A stretch of 64,000 nt of DNA. Origin: Undaria pinnatifida. Its lineage: Eukaryota; Sar; Phaeophyceae; Laminariales; Alariaceae. Where the stretch lies: contig JABAKD010000020.1 in the NCBI GenBank assembly GCA_012845835.1, positions 14,970,471-15,034,470 on the forward strand, in the 5' to 3' direction. Positions 33,701-57,353 of the stretch are shown one piece after another. Numbering within the stretch: the stretch's first letter is position 1; every line of letters starts with the position of its first letter. Below the pieces are notes generated by a model, which was given only the letters and a program-made list of their open reading frames with translations, searched no databases and was not told the origin of the DNA. The translations under genes were made by a program, and so were the position numbers.

Positions 33701-36700
33701 AGTCGCTTGCTGGAGGAGAGGCGGGGCTGAAGCGGCAGGTTGAGGGGGGCATATCGAGCCGGCCTCCGGGAACCAGGAGCAGGGATAAGCTGGGGCCGGA
33801 CCTGAACCTGTCGCGACCGTGGAGCCCGAATGAGGCGGAGATGTTCACCCGGGCCTTGCTGGAGGAAGGCTCTAAGAACTTTTACGCCGTGCAGGTGCTG
33901 TTGGGGAAGGGAGGGAGTGTTCGTGGTCTCCGGTCGCTCGAGGAGTTTTTGGCCTCGTGCTGTGTGTGCCGTGTTATGTGCGTCTGTATATATCGGGTAT
34001 TTTGCTCCCCCCCCCCCCCTCCCCCCCCTACCTCCTCCCAACCCCACACCCTCCATCTTTGCATATTTTTCTTTCCCCTCTCCCGCGTTTGTCCCCCTTT
34101 TCTCCCCGCACCTCTCCACCTTTCCATCAATCCTTCCCTTCCCCGCCACATTCATTCCCGTTGTCTCCCTCGCTGTCGTGGTGGAGCGCAGAAAGCGCTG
34201 CCGGATCGGCAAGTGTGCGAACTTGTGGACCATTACTACGGGGGATGGAAACAGACGGAAGCGTACAAGACTCTCAAGGAGTCCATCAGCCTGACCAAGA
34301 AGCAAGCGGTGGGTTGGAGAGCAGAGAATACAACAGCATAGCACGGGAAGGGGAGGATAGTGTGGCATAATGCCGGTATATTAGCATGGCATATCATGTC
34401 ATATCATAGCACAGCGTAGCACAGCATGGTATTTAGCATGTATGTCATTTAGCATAGCATAGCATATTATAGCATAGCATAGCGCAGCATAGCATGACAT
34501 ATCATATTAACAGAGCAGGGTAGAGCGAAGCAAAGGCGAGCACAGCATCACGAAGAAGGGTTGGTTGATAGGTTTATTGATTAGTGAGCTGGTTGGTTGA
34601 TGGTGGGGTGGTGGATTGGCGGATGATTTGGTTGGTTTGGGTTTGGTTGGTTGGTTGGTTGATTGGTGGGGTAGTTGGTTGATTGGTGGGGTAGTTGGTT
34701 GATTGGTCAGACGATTCCGGAGGAACGCATGCAAACGCTACCATCCCTCTGATTTTGGGGGGGGGAGGGTTGTCTCGAGAAATTTTTACCCATATCTCTC
34801 ATTCGCTGACACCCGTATTTTGGTTTTCGTCGTGTCCTTCGCTCTCGCTTTGTCGGTGCCACCGTCGTCAGGCTTGCTGGGTTTGTCACGTGGGAGGGGA
34901 CCTCATCTGCTGCGACGGCTGTGACGCTGGTGAGCATTTTGTGTGTTCCCGTTTGTTTTTTTCTTTCTCTGTCATGTGTATCTTGTTCGTCAGTCTTTCT
35001 GCTTTTGTCTGTCTTGTCTATGTCTATATTGCCTCCCGTCTTGTGTCTGTATATATACCGTCTTTGGTCCTGTTTTTGTGTCTGTCTCTCTGTTTAACTT
35101 TTCCCGCTGCATAAAAAATCCCACACTAATTCAAAGTAGTTTCCCCGAAGCTTTTACCTGTTCTAACAGAGTCAACCCCCCCCCCCTCTGCCTCCGCCTC
35201 CGTCGCCTCCAGTCTACCACGTGGAGTGCGCCGGGTTGTCCATGGTGCCCGAAGGGGACTGGTTTTGTCCGGGCTGCGTTGCGAAGAAGGTCGACGCCGA
35301 TAGAGAGGCCCTGGTGACCGCCTCCCTTGCCGCGGCCGCCACCTCGGCCTCGGCCTCGCAGCCGCCGACAGCGCGACAACCGCAGGCGGTCGGCGGCTGC
35401 GACACGAAACCCAGACAAGCGAAGCTCGGGGAGACTGCGAAGGTGACGGCGCTGGCGACGACGACGATGGCGATGGCGAGAGACGGCGAGGTGGGAGCGG
35501 GGGTGGGCTTGGCTAAGGGTAAGAGGGCGCGCCCGACGGATTTGGACGGCGGTGGCGGCGGTGGTGGTCGCGGTGATGTCGGCGGTGGTGGCAGTGGCGC
35601 CGCGCCTAAGAGATACCGCGCCATTTTGGAAGAGAGGGGCGGTGGCGACGGTGGTGTTGGATGTGGTGATGGTGGTGGTGGTGGTGATGGCGTTAGCGGT
35701 AGAAATGTCGGTGGCGGTGGAGGTGGAAGTATAGCGCCGACGCGGGGGCTCGAGCGGGTACCGATTCAGCTGGGCACTGCCCGAGTCAGCGCAGGCGTGC
35801 TTAAAGCTTGGCCTATGATTGCGGGAAAGTCGGCGGCGATCGATTTACTCCCGCCACCTCCGCCACCATTGCCACCGCCGCCGATACCACGGCAGGCGGC
35901 GGCAGCAGCACCACCAACGAGGCCTGTAGCCACGAGGCCAATAGCCCCGAGGCCTGTAGCTGCTGCTGCGAGGCTTGTAGCAGCTGGACCTGTGGCGAAC
36001 TCTGTTGCGGCTAAGCCTGCGGTGGCGAGCCCTGCTGCGGCTAGGCCTGTAACTGCTAGGACTATAATGGTCAAGCGCGAAGCGATTCCCACAGCATCGC
36101 CTCGCGCTCTCAGCAACTCCCGCGGGAGAGAGAACGGCGCGTCGGAGGACCCCGAAAGGCGCGCCGCCAAATCTGCGCGAGCTTTGCCCCCCGCTCCCCA
36201 GACGGCAAGTGACCGAGCATGCGGCGCGGGGGGACGAGTGGAGAGCGCCGCGACCGTCCCTCTCCCCTCCGGTAGCAGCAGCATCAGTGGCGTGTCAAGA
36301 GCTGGGGCGTCGGTGGCTGTGGGAGCGTTGTTGGCGGGAAAGGTCAAATTGGAGAGCGGGGAACGGATTAATGTGGCCGGTATGAGCCTGCCGGAAGAAC
36401 ACCGCCCGTGTTCGCACCGTAACCGTAGCGAGGACAAGCCGTGCGATCGATGTCACCGCGCAAGACCGACCGGGGCTAAGTTGGCAGCTAGGGTGGTTGC
36501 ACCCGTTACCACGACGTCGGCAGGGGTGGCAGCAGCGGCGGCGGTGGCGATGGCGCCGCGACCGGTGCTGTCTGCAGCTGTTCCGCCGCTTGCCGAGGCG
36601 GATAAAGTTGGCACAAGGGAGACGAAGGCACTAACGCCACCTGAGCGCGACGAGCCTAAATCGGACGACGAAACCGAGAGCGACCTCGATAGTGGCGAGG

Positions 36701-37275
36701 ATAGCGATGACGCCGACGTTGGCGGGGACGACGTTGACGTTGGTGGTAACCCGAATGCTAACGCCGACGCTGATGCTGACGCTAACACTAAGGCGTACGA
36801 TGAAGCTGGCGTTAGCGATGGTGACGACGGTGGTGGTAACGGCGATAGCGATGAACCGGCGTCCCACTGGGCGTGCCGCTCGTGCGCGACGTTCAACGAG
36901 TCCTCTCTCCTCTTCTGCAGGAGCTGCGCCACCCCTTTCGAGGCGAAAGGTGGCCAGGACGGGAACGCCGACTGGTGGTGCTGCGACAAATGCTCTCGCT
37001 TCAACAACCACTACCAGGATGGGGCAAAGTGCAGGCTCTGCTCGGCGCCAAAGGGGGAGGGGGGGAGCAGGGTGGGGCAGGAGCAGGAGGACGAGGATGA
37101 GGATGATGGCCTGCGCGACAACGACGAAGAGGAGGAGGAAGAAGAGGAAGACAGAATGGAAGAAGAGGAAGAGGAGGTGATCTCGGTTGGCGGCGGCAGC
37201 GAGCTCATGTCTTCGGCGATGACGATGGCCACCGGCAGCGTCGAGAGACTTGCGCTCCCCCTGCCTCCCGCATGA
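24787..37275 (+). CDS. Large chromatin-associated protein: ELM2-like, SANT, PHD and RanBP2 zinc fingers
   Basis: Spliced gene, about 1,880 residues. Exons: 24787-25587, 28385-29674, 30581-30727, 31212 to about 31400 (3' end unresolved), 31967-32051, 32160-32225, 32657-32926, 33313-33894, 34192-34308, 34872-34929, 35213-37275 (TGA). All junctions except the end of exon 4 keep phase. Exon 1 has a FWSLVWPQLKAGAW motif and homopolymers; exon 2 is Ala/Ser/Gly-rich and basic; exon 3 repeats the theme (VIWPALEADFGW to YYDSF). Exons 6-8 read as an ELM2-like region (VSLVGVAHQ; LFDQIWDP; CLEIIYRCKGDLKEARRLL). Exons 8-9 encode a SANT domain, exons 10-11 a PHD finger, and the last exon two RanBP2-type fingers. 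ELM2-SANT proteins (MTA, CoREST, MIER families) scaffold histone deacetylases in the nucleus, and PHD fingers often read histone H3 tails; a corepressor role is inferred. The start is uncertain: the frame is open back to 24718 and a 5' exon is possible. Confidence 0.85.
26046..26229. mobile_element. TA-flanked MITE with 27-bp perfect terminal inverted repeats
   Basis: A 180-bp element starting CAGTAGGTGGCCCTATATAG and ending with the exact complement, with TA on each side as target duplication. CAGT termini with TA duplications are the hallmark of Tc1/mariner-type elements, so this is probably a non-autonomous derivative. The inside repeats the ACCCGCACTAT motif several times. It lies in intron 1 of the chromatin gene. 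Confidence 0.8.
26255..26980. repeat. Degenerate GAGTACT-rich tract in intron 1
   Basis: About 700 bases in which GAGTACT, AGTACTGAGTA, GCAGTACTAA and TGAAATACTGCGAGTA-like words recur irregularly. It looks like an old, diverged minisatellite. No coding signal. Confidence 0.6.
29887..30316 (+). repeat. Perfect 214-bp tandem duplication in intron 2
   Basis: The unit starting ACAGGTGGTTGGTTGGGC at 29887 begins again at 30101 and continues without visible difference to about 30316. It lies between exons 2 and 3 of the chromatin gene. Perfect identity implies a recent event or an assembly duplication. Confidence 0.9.
30365..30388 (+). repeat. Short interstitial telomere-like tract
   Basis: TTAGGGTTAGGTTAGGGTTAG, about three and a half TTAGGG-type units, in intron 2. 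Shorter TTAGGGTTAGGG pairs occur near 51206, 52312, 52386 and 53696. Too short to be a former chromosome end. Confidence 0.6.
31254..31771 (+). repeat. 256-bp tandem duplication that copies part of exon 4
   Basis: The unit begins inside exon 4 of the chromatin gene at GTTTTGGAAAAGGCGTGG (31254), runs through its Gly/Arg-rich end and into the intron, then restarts at 31510. The second copy is slightly diverged but still encodes the EKAW to KPRPTGR segment. It has no acceptor of its own directly upstream. This is why the end of exon 4 is hard to place. Confidence 0.85.
33313..34308 (+). other. SANT domain of the chromatin gene (exons 8-9)
   Basis: Starting near 33817 the protein reads RPWSPNEAEMFTRALLEEG, then SKNFYAVQ at the exon end (33894). 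The next exon (34192) continues KALPDRQVCELVDHYYGGWK and TEAY. Trp, Glu, Phe, Leu and the LVDHYY-WK block sit where MTA and CoREST SANT domains have them. The junction is phase 0 and splits the domain cleanly, which supports the splice model. This SANT class binds histone deacetylases or histone tails. Confidence 0.88.
34872..35345 (+). other. PHD finger of the chromatin gene (exons 10-11)
   Basis: Exon 34872-34929 encodes CWVCHVGGDLICCDGCDA, and exon 35213 continues VYHVECAGLSMVPEGDWFCP then GCV. Together they give the C4-H-C3 zinc ligand order of a PHD finger, with the usual Trp two residues before the last Cys pair. The intron splits it between the fourth Cys and the His, phase 1. An acidic-poor N-terminus means histone-mark specificity cannot be predicted. 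Confidence 0.92.
36862..37060 (+). other. Two RanBP2-type zinc fingers of the chromatin gene
   Basis: Finger 1 reads HWACRSCATFN then CRSC, spaced W-x-C-x2-C-x3-N-x6-C-x2-C, the RanBP2 pattern. Finger 2 reads WWCCDKCSRFN then CRLC, with two extra residues before the last Cys pair. Such fingers bind ubiquitin, Ran-GDP or RNA; which applies cannot be told. An acidic tail follows to the stop. An extra Cys/His cluster, PCSHRN to PCDRCH, lies near 36405-36460 and may bind another zinc. Confidence 0.85.
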
Positions 37276-37720
37276 CTCGTGGTGCTGCGGTCGTGGTGGT
37301 GATGCTAATGCATTGGTGACGGTCATGCCACTGCTGTGGAGGTGGTGGTGATGCGACTGGTATGGCGATGGAGATGCTACGACTGTGTTCGTGGTGATGC
37401 CACTGCTGTGATGATGGTAATGCCAGTTCTGTGGTGGTGATGCTACTGGTGTTGTGGTGATGCCGCTGCAGTGGTAGTGGTGGTGATGCAACTGCCATGG
37501 TGGTATTTCCACTACTGTGGTGGTGATGCTACTGCTGCAGTAGTGGTGATGCCACTGCCGTGTTGGTGATGCTCTTGCTACGGCGGTGGTGCCACTGCTG
37601 TGATGGTGGTGACGCCACTGCTGTTGTAGTGGTGTGATGCAACTGCTGTGGTGATAGTAGTGATGCAACGGCTGTAGTGGTGATAGTGATGAAACTGCTG
37701 GGGTGGTGGGGGAGGCGGTG
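37276..37720 (+). repeat. GTGGTGATGC minisatellite downstream of the chromatin gene
   Basis: Starting directly after the TGA stop, units like GTGGTGATGCCACTGCTGTG recur irregularly about 18 times. Probably part of the 3' untranslated region or flank. Open frames in it are repeat artefacts. Confidence 0.7.
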
Positions 37721-38556
37721 TTGTGCGTGACCGTTTGGTTCTTGCACACGCCGTTACTGTTCGGGAGGTGGCGGGGAGGGTGAGGTTGGCGGAGGTGGGG
37801 TGGAAAAGCGGACTTGAAAGGGTCGCTAATTCTATTTTCGTGCGTGCGGCACATTGAGTGATTGTTGGTGGTGGTGACGGTGATGTGATCCGGTGGTTGT
37901 TAGTATGGGTGAGTTAAGTAGCGATAGTATCTGGGGTGGACGGTACTTCACTAGAAAAAGTAGTGTACCTTACATAGTCAGCCGGAAGGCGCGGTGTATA
38001 TGTGCGTGTGTCCATTTATCTCGCTCTCTCGGTCGGATTGGCTCACTTTCTCCGGTTTGCTGTGCCCGGCCGCTCAGGAGAGCGGTGATTTCTGCTTGCC
38101 TGCCTCCCTGCCTTACAGCAGCAGCAGCGGCTTCGCAGAGCATGAACACATAAATTTCGCGACGTGCAGTAATAATAATAGGAAATACCAACTAGCAAAC
38201 GGTAAAAAAACTGAAAGCCTATACTTGTTGGCGAGGGAAAACGGCGACGATGAAGTTTGTTTGTGCCAGCGAGCGGCGCCGATTCGGTCGCAACCCCTAA
38301 ATTAGTTTTCCGATGTGCCACTCTGGACGGAAATGTAAGGACCGTTTTTAGTTTATATTAAAACCTCAGTGGTCCTTGTAATGTTGTCCAGATTGGTATT
38401 GGTTTGGCCGCCGCCCCGGTATAGATAGGAATGAGAGACAGATTCGAGTAGTAGTTTTTTTTTTTTTGGCGTCTTTCGTCGGGGCCTGGTTTTTGTTGGT
38501 GTCTTGTGTTGGCGCTATTGGTTGTATTTTTTGTCCTTGTCTGAATGGAGTCGTGT

Positions 38557-38796
38557 CCAGGGTTTTTGACAGATCGGGTCATATCTCGCGGGTCGGGTCG
38601 GGTTGGGTCGGGTCGGGTCGGGTCGGGTCGGGGTGATCCAACCCGACGGACCCTTGAGATTTGAACACCTCCTGACCCGACTTGAGATTTGAACACCTCC
38701 TGACCCGACCCGACCCGACCCGACCCGACCCGACCCGACCCCACCCGACTCGACCCGCGAGATAAGGAAAACCGCCTGGCACGTGAAAACGCCTGG
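38557..38796. mobile_element. GGGTC-arm inverted-repeat element, copy 1
   Basis: About 240 bp. The left end CCAGGGTTTTTGACAGATCG and right end (read inverted) CCAGGCGTTTTCACGTGCC are similar. Inside, GGGTC repeats on the left face GACCC repeats on the right, with TTGAGATTTGAACACCTCCT in the middle in two copies. A relative lies at 63255-63455. A MITE-like element is likely; no target duplication was identified. Confidence 0.65.
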
Positions 38797-40558
38797 CATT
38801 TCTTGATTATAACAAGACTTGGAGCGATGATAAGACTTGGATTTGCTGACGAGGAAGACTTGGATTGATGACAATAAAAGAAAAGTAATCGATTTCACTC
38901 TCCACTTAATACTGCCCTGTACCATCCTCTTACATTGGACCTCTTACATTGGACAGCGTTTTGAAATGCCAGATATGTTGCCCGGAATATATGCAATACT
39001 CCTGTTGTGGCTGCCACCTACCAGCAAGAAGACACTGCTGCCGCTGCCCGAACAACAACGACAGCAGCAGTAGAACCAATAGGAGCGTTCGTTGCGGCGT
39101 TTTTTTTCTGGGGTGGAACTGACGGGGGGGCGGGGGAGCGGGGAGATTATTACGTTGTCAATGTCGGGGGGGGGGGGAAGGCGCTGTGTCAATATGGAGG
39201 CGCACATGGAGAGGGGGAACGGGGAGGCCCTGATGCTGGATTTGTAGGGGGGGGGGGGTGCGTGTTGTATTTCTCGGGGGGGGGGAGGGAGGGAATGAGC
39301 TCGTTGTTTTTTTGGGAATCTCGAGGGTGAAGTTTGTTTTTGGTGCCATGTTGCTTAATATTACTGACTGCATGCAGTGTTGTACTATACGATTATCAGG
39401 AAAAGAACAGGCGGACGTTTTTTTCTTATAGTTTGGTATTACGGTCCTTATGAATCACGGGTAAGTAAAAAGCTTGCTGGTGATTTGGAGGGATGCAAGG
39501 GGACCGTTACGACGAACACCCACGCACGCACCCGCGTGTGCTTGCACGAACATTAATACGCAGTACCAATAGTAGTGTCGAAGTGCTCGTACAATAGTGA
39601 CCCCTTGCTTTACGAGAAAAGGGTTTGTCGGGGCCGGTCGGAAAGGGACAGAGGATGGAGCAGCTAAGAGTTGGGGATGATGTGTTCTTTTTTCGTTTTT
39701 CTGCTTTTTTGCCGGTAAAAAAAAAATATGATTTTTTATCGAAGGGGGAACACTCCCCGGCTGGAAATCGGTGGAATGGGTGGGAAGAACAAGAAAGTAG
39801 CGCAAAGAATTGCACAGGTCTTTGCCGCTTTTTTGCGTTCAGCGCAGGGGAGAGAGGGGCGGCGGGGGTTGGGGGTGGGGGTGGCGTTTCAACGCCTGTG
39901 GAGGATCGTTGTTCGTCTTCCCCCCTAACTGCGATTCAGTGGGAAAAAACAAGAACAAAAAAAGCAGAAGAAATAGACTGAGTGTTTTTCTTTTTTCTTT
40001 TTTCCACGACTTAAATACCAGGTACCAGCTTGTTGGGTTGCTCTGCTGTAGTACCGTTGTCACCTTACCGGTACGAGTACCAGCGGCGTATTTTTTTAAT
40101 ACTTGCAACACCCGTTTGAGCCGCCGTACTGGCCAATATGTTTGGGCGATTGGTCACATACCATACCACCGTCCGCCATTTTTCTCGCTCTTGAGTTGGC
40201 CCCGCCTCCTTCGCGGACCGCGAGCCCCTACGGGCGAGGGACTCATACCCTTTTTAGCACTGTGAACCCATGTCATGGGGGACAAAATATCGGATATTTA
40301 CGCTTTTTTTACAGGTTAACATGCGTTGGATTTCATGGATTAGGTCCCCGCATTTCACCCTGCTGGCAGGTACACACAGGCACCATACAGATCCAGTTTA
40401 CATCGACACGAAGCGCTTGGGAATAGACCGCGAAGCTTATTGTAGGAGTTGGAAAGAAGAAACCGGTCCAAAACAATTGACGATTGAAGCACCGGCCACA
40501 CGAAGCATGCCGGCCGGGGTTCTGGGGTGTCCGTAGCGCAACGTGACTGATTCTACGA

Positions 40559-41035
40559 TGATAGCCCCCAAAAAAACCAGCGATATTCTTTAACGATCGT
40601 TTCATATGGTTGCTCGACACGAGGAGGGATGCTATGAAAAAAAATCAATACAATGTGTTCTTGCGTTGCAAAGGACTATCGCACGAGGACGCACCGGGGT
40701 GGCCTGACGAACCGTATTTCACAACATATGGCCGGGAGCTGGTTTCCGAACCCACCCGCGATTTCGTTATAAGAAAAGTGGTGGGGGCTACCGTAGAACG
40801 ACACGATAGCCCCCAAATCCGGCTATTTTTTTTAACGAACGTGTCATGACTGCTCGACACTAGGAAGGATGGTAGATGACAAAATTTTCTTTGCGTATCT
40901 TCTTGTTTGCAAAGGACTATCCAACGATGACGTCGGAGTGGCCAGGGGCACCGTATTTTCAAAAGATTTGGCCGGGAGCTGGTTTCAAAACCGTCGATTT
41001 CGTTTCAAAAAAGTTGGGGGGGGCTACTCGTAGAA
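40559..41035 (+). repeat. Diverged tandem pair, unit about 245 bp
   Basis: Two units start ATAGCCCCCAAA (about 40559 and 40807) and share TGCTCGACAC, GCAAAGGACTATC, GGCCGGGAGCTGGTTTC and GATTTCGTT in the same order. Identity about 75-80 percent by eye. Unit 1 ends in CGTAGAACGACACG, unit 2 in CGTAGAAGAC. Non-coding. Confidence 0.7.
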
Positions 41036-41321
41036 GACTCACGTAAAAGCTGTACGACAATGCGCGAAGCGTGGTATAACGTTACTCGTGCTGCACCACA
41101 CGCTCTTCATCTAGATAGATGCTTTTGGCAACGCCACGTTCGCTGGTCGGTTTCGTTCGCCACGGATACATGGGTTCCCAACAGGTTTCATATAGGTTGA
41201 ATACATAGGCGACACAAGTCATCATATCGTATGTATGATGTTAATATAGTAATAATAGGTCGACATACACACGCATCCGTATACAACGGCAGCTTGCGCT
41301 GCCGGGGCTGTAACGAAGACC

Positions 41322-41952
41322 ACTGACAGGGACAGCTTACGCTATACCTACAATGGGACCCGAAGGGTGCGCCAGCTAGCGTTGGGCTGCGAAAGAAACT
41401 GAGTTAAATCGACACACGACGCGTATGAAAACACGTGGAAGTGTGGTGAGCTGAAGCTTTATTTTTCCCCATCCGCCGGAGGATAAAAAAATAAAAAAAT
41501 AAATAATACGTGGCACGTTTTTTCGACTTTTTATTTTTTATGATAAAAGCTTGAAACTCGTCAGCTGTGAGTACGGAAGATTGAATGGTTGAAACTCAAC
41601 TTTGCAAGCTGCGTGGTACATTAGACCTGTGTTCCATTCATGACATGGTGTTTGTGAATTAAACCAGGTTGTTAATATTTTCCGGAATTTTTTTTTTATA
41701 GGTGGCAAACCGCGACTTTGCGCTCAAGCAATCAAAGGGATCTCACAAATTCCACTACGAACGTATTCCCTAGGATTTCCTAGAGTTCAATCCTCCGGCG
41801 GATGGGGAAAAATAAAGCTTTAGCTCACCACACTTCCGCGTATTTTCGTACGCGTCGTGTGTCGATTTAACTCAGTTGCTTTCGCAGCCCAACGCTAGCT
41901 GGCGCACCCTTCGAGTCCCATTGTAGGTATAGCGTAAGCTGTCCCTATCAGT
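41322..41952. mobile_element. 631-bp foldback element with ~166-bp inverted arms
   Basis: The left arm 41322-41488 and right arm 41787-41952 are inverted copies with only a few mismatches. Both start (outward in) ACTGACAGGGACAGC or ACTGATAGGGACAGC and end CCATCCGCCGGAGGAT. The ~300-bp core holds the repeat also present at 665-800. No clear target duplication and no transposase frame. A fragment of the arm recurs directly after it at 41982-42035. Confidence 0.85.
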
Positions 41953-42097
41953 TATTATTATTTTTTTTTATTATTATTTTATTCTCCGGCGGATCGGGAA
42001 AAATAAAGCTTAAGCTCACCACTCTTCTGGGTTTTCTGCTGCTAAAGCCCGACAACCGTTCTCGTTACTGGAGTGAATAGGCGTTCTCGTTGCCCAA

Positions 42098-42526
42098 GTG
42101 AATGGGTGTTCTCGAAGCTACATGGTTTCAGTGTATGAGCATGTCCCGATTCGAGTACTTTTTGGTACTGTCAATACGGTAGAAACCTGCCCTGCGCATA
42201 ACAATCCAGGCGTGCTGGATCGCATGGTGAGCGTGCTCAACAACGGCAGAAAAGCGGCAGCCGCCAGTGTGCAGCCAGGAAGGTATTTTTACGTTGGCTC
42301 GATCCGAGCTTTCGCATCTCTAGCAAAAGCAATACAATCAATGCTGTCGCTTACTGTTGCACGCGCAATATTAAGGGGCCGCTTCTGCCGTGACCGCGCA
42401 CCAAGGCTGCGTCGCTGCGCCTTGTCCATGAGGGAAGCGGATACGGCGGTATCGGTACAATTCGCACTCCTTCGCTTTACAGGAGACGGTTACGGCAATG
42501 TAATGCGCGGCATGCAGGTGCCGTGA
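42098..42526 (+). CDS. Orphan 142-codon open frame, no recognised domain
   Basis: ATG-to-stop frame just downstream of the foldback element, with mixed composition and no low-complexity run, unlike its neighbours. Ala, Arg and Val are frequent; I see no motif, signal peptide or membrane span. No splice partner was found. It could be an unannotated small gene, a captured fragment or chance. Confidence 0.2.
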   Translation: MNGCSRSYMVSVYEHVPIRVLFGTVNTVETCPAHNNPGVLDRMVSVLNNGRKAAAASVQPGRYFYVGSIRAFASLAKAIQSMLSLTVARAILRGRFCRDRAPRLRRCALSMREADTAVSVQFALLRFTGDGYGNVMRGMQVP

Positions 42527-44279
42527 AGGTGTTGCCTATTGGGCTACCGTGGTAAAATAATGATCAATTACGCGCCCGGCCCAGGGTGAGCCTTATGGCG
42601 TATACTACCTGGTAGCACTCTCCCCCTCCTCGAAATGGTGCGAAGTTCGAACTCTGGAAAGTGTCGTAAAAGCGCCCTCAACAAAGTGTTTTTTCTACAA
42701 CAAACGGAAGCAAAATATCGGCGCTAGTTGCTAGCCTGGCAGGTACGGCAGTGCCTTATGCTCTTGCAGTCTGCTGCCTCTACTCTGAGACGCGTTCTCA
42801 CACTTCTACATCACCATTGCTCTAAGCTCAATCTACAGGGAACCAGGCAGCTGCGCACACGCTGTTCTTGGCGTATAAACCGGCCATATTCTCTTTATAC
42901 CAACAAAGCTCAGATTTTGTCGTAAATATCGTATCTGGTTGTTTCTCCCCAAGAATGGGTAAATCCGTAGTCTAGGTCCAAAAGGGGAAAACGTAGCACA
43001 TAGATTCGGTCTCCGTTACGTACGACACGTACCATCAAATCGATTGTCAATCGCATGCACAATCCCATGCACCCGCAAATCTGCACCAACGCACAAAATA
43101 AACATTTGCCACTCAAGAGCGCTATATGATGTCCAAGGCAAAACACGAAAAGAAAAAATATGCAGAGCGATTCCTTCGTGCTGTTTTAGCACCAATGATC
43201 TACTACTAGCAGCGTTAGGAACTCCCCGGCCTCCACCCACTGTAGTAGATCTTCGCTTTCCGCTTCAGCAGCAACCCCCCCATCCTTCTCCCCCTTCCCT
43301 TCCCTTCCCCACCCCCCGCCCTGCCCCCTTCTTTCCCCCCCTGCCCACCCACCCCACTCCTCACCCCCCCTCCTCTGCCCTGCTTTGCATAAACCCAGCA
43401 ACCAATTGATCCGCTTTATTCCTGCGAGCACTGTACACCCCTATCTGATACTATTAATCGGTATATATATACATATCCGACGGTAACATTCATCCTAATA
43501 CGGTCATATTTAAAACTATATTAATGGCAGCATATCTGCCGCTCTGCAGCCGTACGGAGTGAACACCGTCCTTGAGTTCTCTGTCAGAGGACCTGCCGCC
43601 TCTTTCAGAAAAGGGGGGTGGGGGGGGGGGGCTGCTCCTACCACCGCCACCGCTACCTTCACAACCCCCTCCGGGGCAGCCTCCACAGCGTTGAGACCCC
43701 CTCGCACTGATCACGGTGCTATGTCATATCGCGGTGCTGATTGCGCTTCCCACCGCACCGCATCGCGTACCGATCGAGACCTTACAGCAGAGACTGCAGC
43801 ATCGAAAGCAGGCGCTTGCAAGTCGGGACGCACACAAACCGACACACAGACATCCTGGGGGAACTAACAAATGACTACCAAAGCGAAACCTTCGCCGGCT
43901 GTCATACAAAGGATGACAGGAATCTCGACAGTTAGGAAGCCAGGGCAGGGGGCGGTCGGGCCGGGGGGGGGGGTGATATCTACTACATGCCGGTCAATCT
44001 CCAGACACCTTAATCCTTATCCTAATTGCTATCGCTATCCTCTTCGAAGAACGTTGGGTGTTTGGTCCCCCGTCAAGGAAGGCGAAGTTCTGCCTGGTCG
44101 AGGAGGGGAAGGGGGAGGGGGGCGGGGTAGCAGAATACGCAACCTTTTAGAGTCACCACGCCGTTCCATGCACCACCATCGTCAGCATCAATGGCATCGT
44201 CAGCTTTCTCAGTAGCATCATCAGCATCATCGTCATCGTCATCGTCGGCAGCATCGCCCATCGCCATCATCAACCCATC

Positions 44280-44500
44280 ACCACCTACACCACCAATACC
44301 CCTACCGCCACCACCACCACCACCAACACCACTTGCCACCATCGCCACCGTCACCCCCACCATCAACACCATGTCAATTACCCATCGCCAACACCAACAA
44401 CAACAACACCAACACCACCACCAACAACAACTACAACAATACCACCACCACAACCACCACCACCACCATCACCACCACCACCACCACCACCACCACCACC

Positions 44501-44532
<32 letters not shown>

Positions 44533-44545
44533 CAACAACAACACC
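44280..44545. repeat. CAC / CAA trinucleotide tract after the minus-strand gene
   Basis: Imperfect ACCACC and CAACAA repeats ending in a pure CAC run and then a CAA run, about 30 bases downstream of the stop of the minus-strand gene and therefore probably in its 3' untranslated region (as TTG/GTG on the transcript). Confidence 0.8.
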
Positions 44546-44576
44546 GCCAGCACTCACCGTTACCGTGCACCTCTCC

Positions 44577-57353
<12,777 letters not shown>

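Larger units (their letters stand above)
37276..44576. other. Intergenic region between two convergent genes
   Basis: No supported gene in about 7.3 kb. Contents: a GTGGTGATG-type minisatellite at 37280-37720, a GGGTC-rich inverted-repeat element at 38557-38796, G-runs near 39120-39300, a tandem pair at 40559-41035, a foldback element at 41322-41952 with a fragment after it, a 142-codon orphan frame at 42098-42526, a C-rich tract at 43270-43390 and a CAC/CAA tract at 44280-44545. Confidence 0.6.

Noticed and set aside
35766-37854. Large antisense frames opposite the last exon of the chromatin gene
   Set aside because: Shadow frames of a GC-rich coding exon and a GTGGTGATG minisatellite; no motif, and the plus strand holds recognisable zinc fingers.
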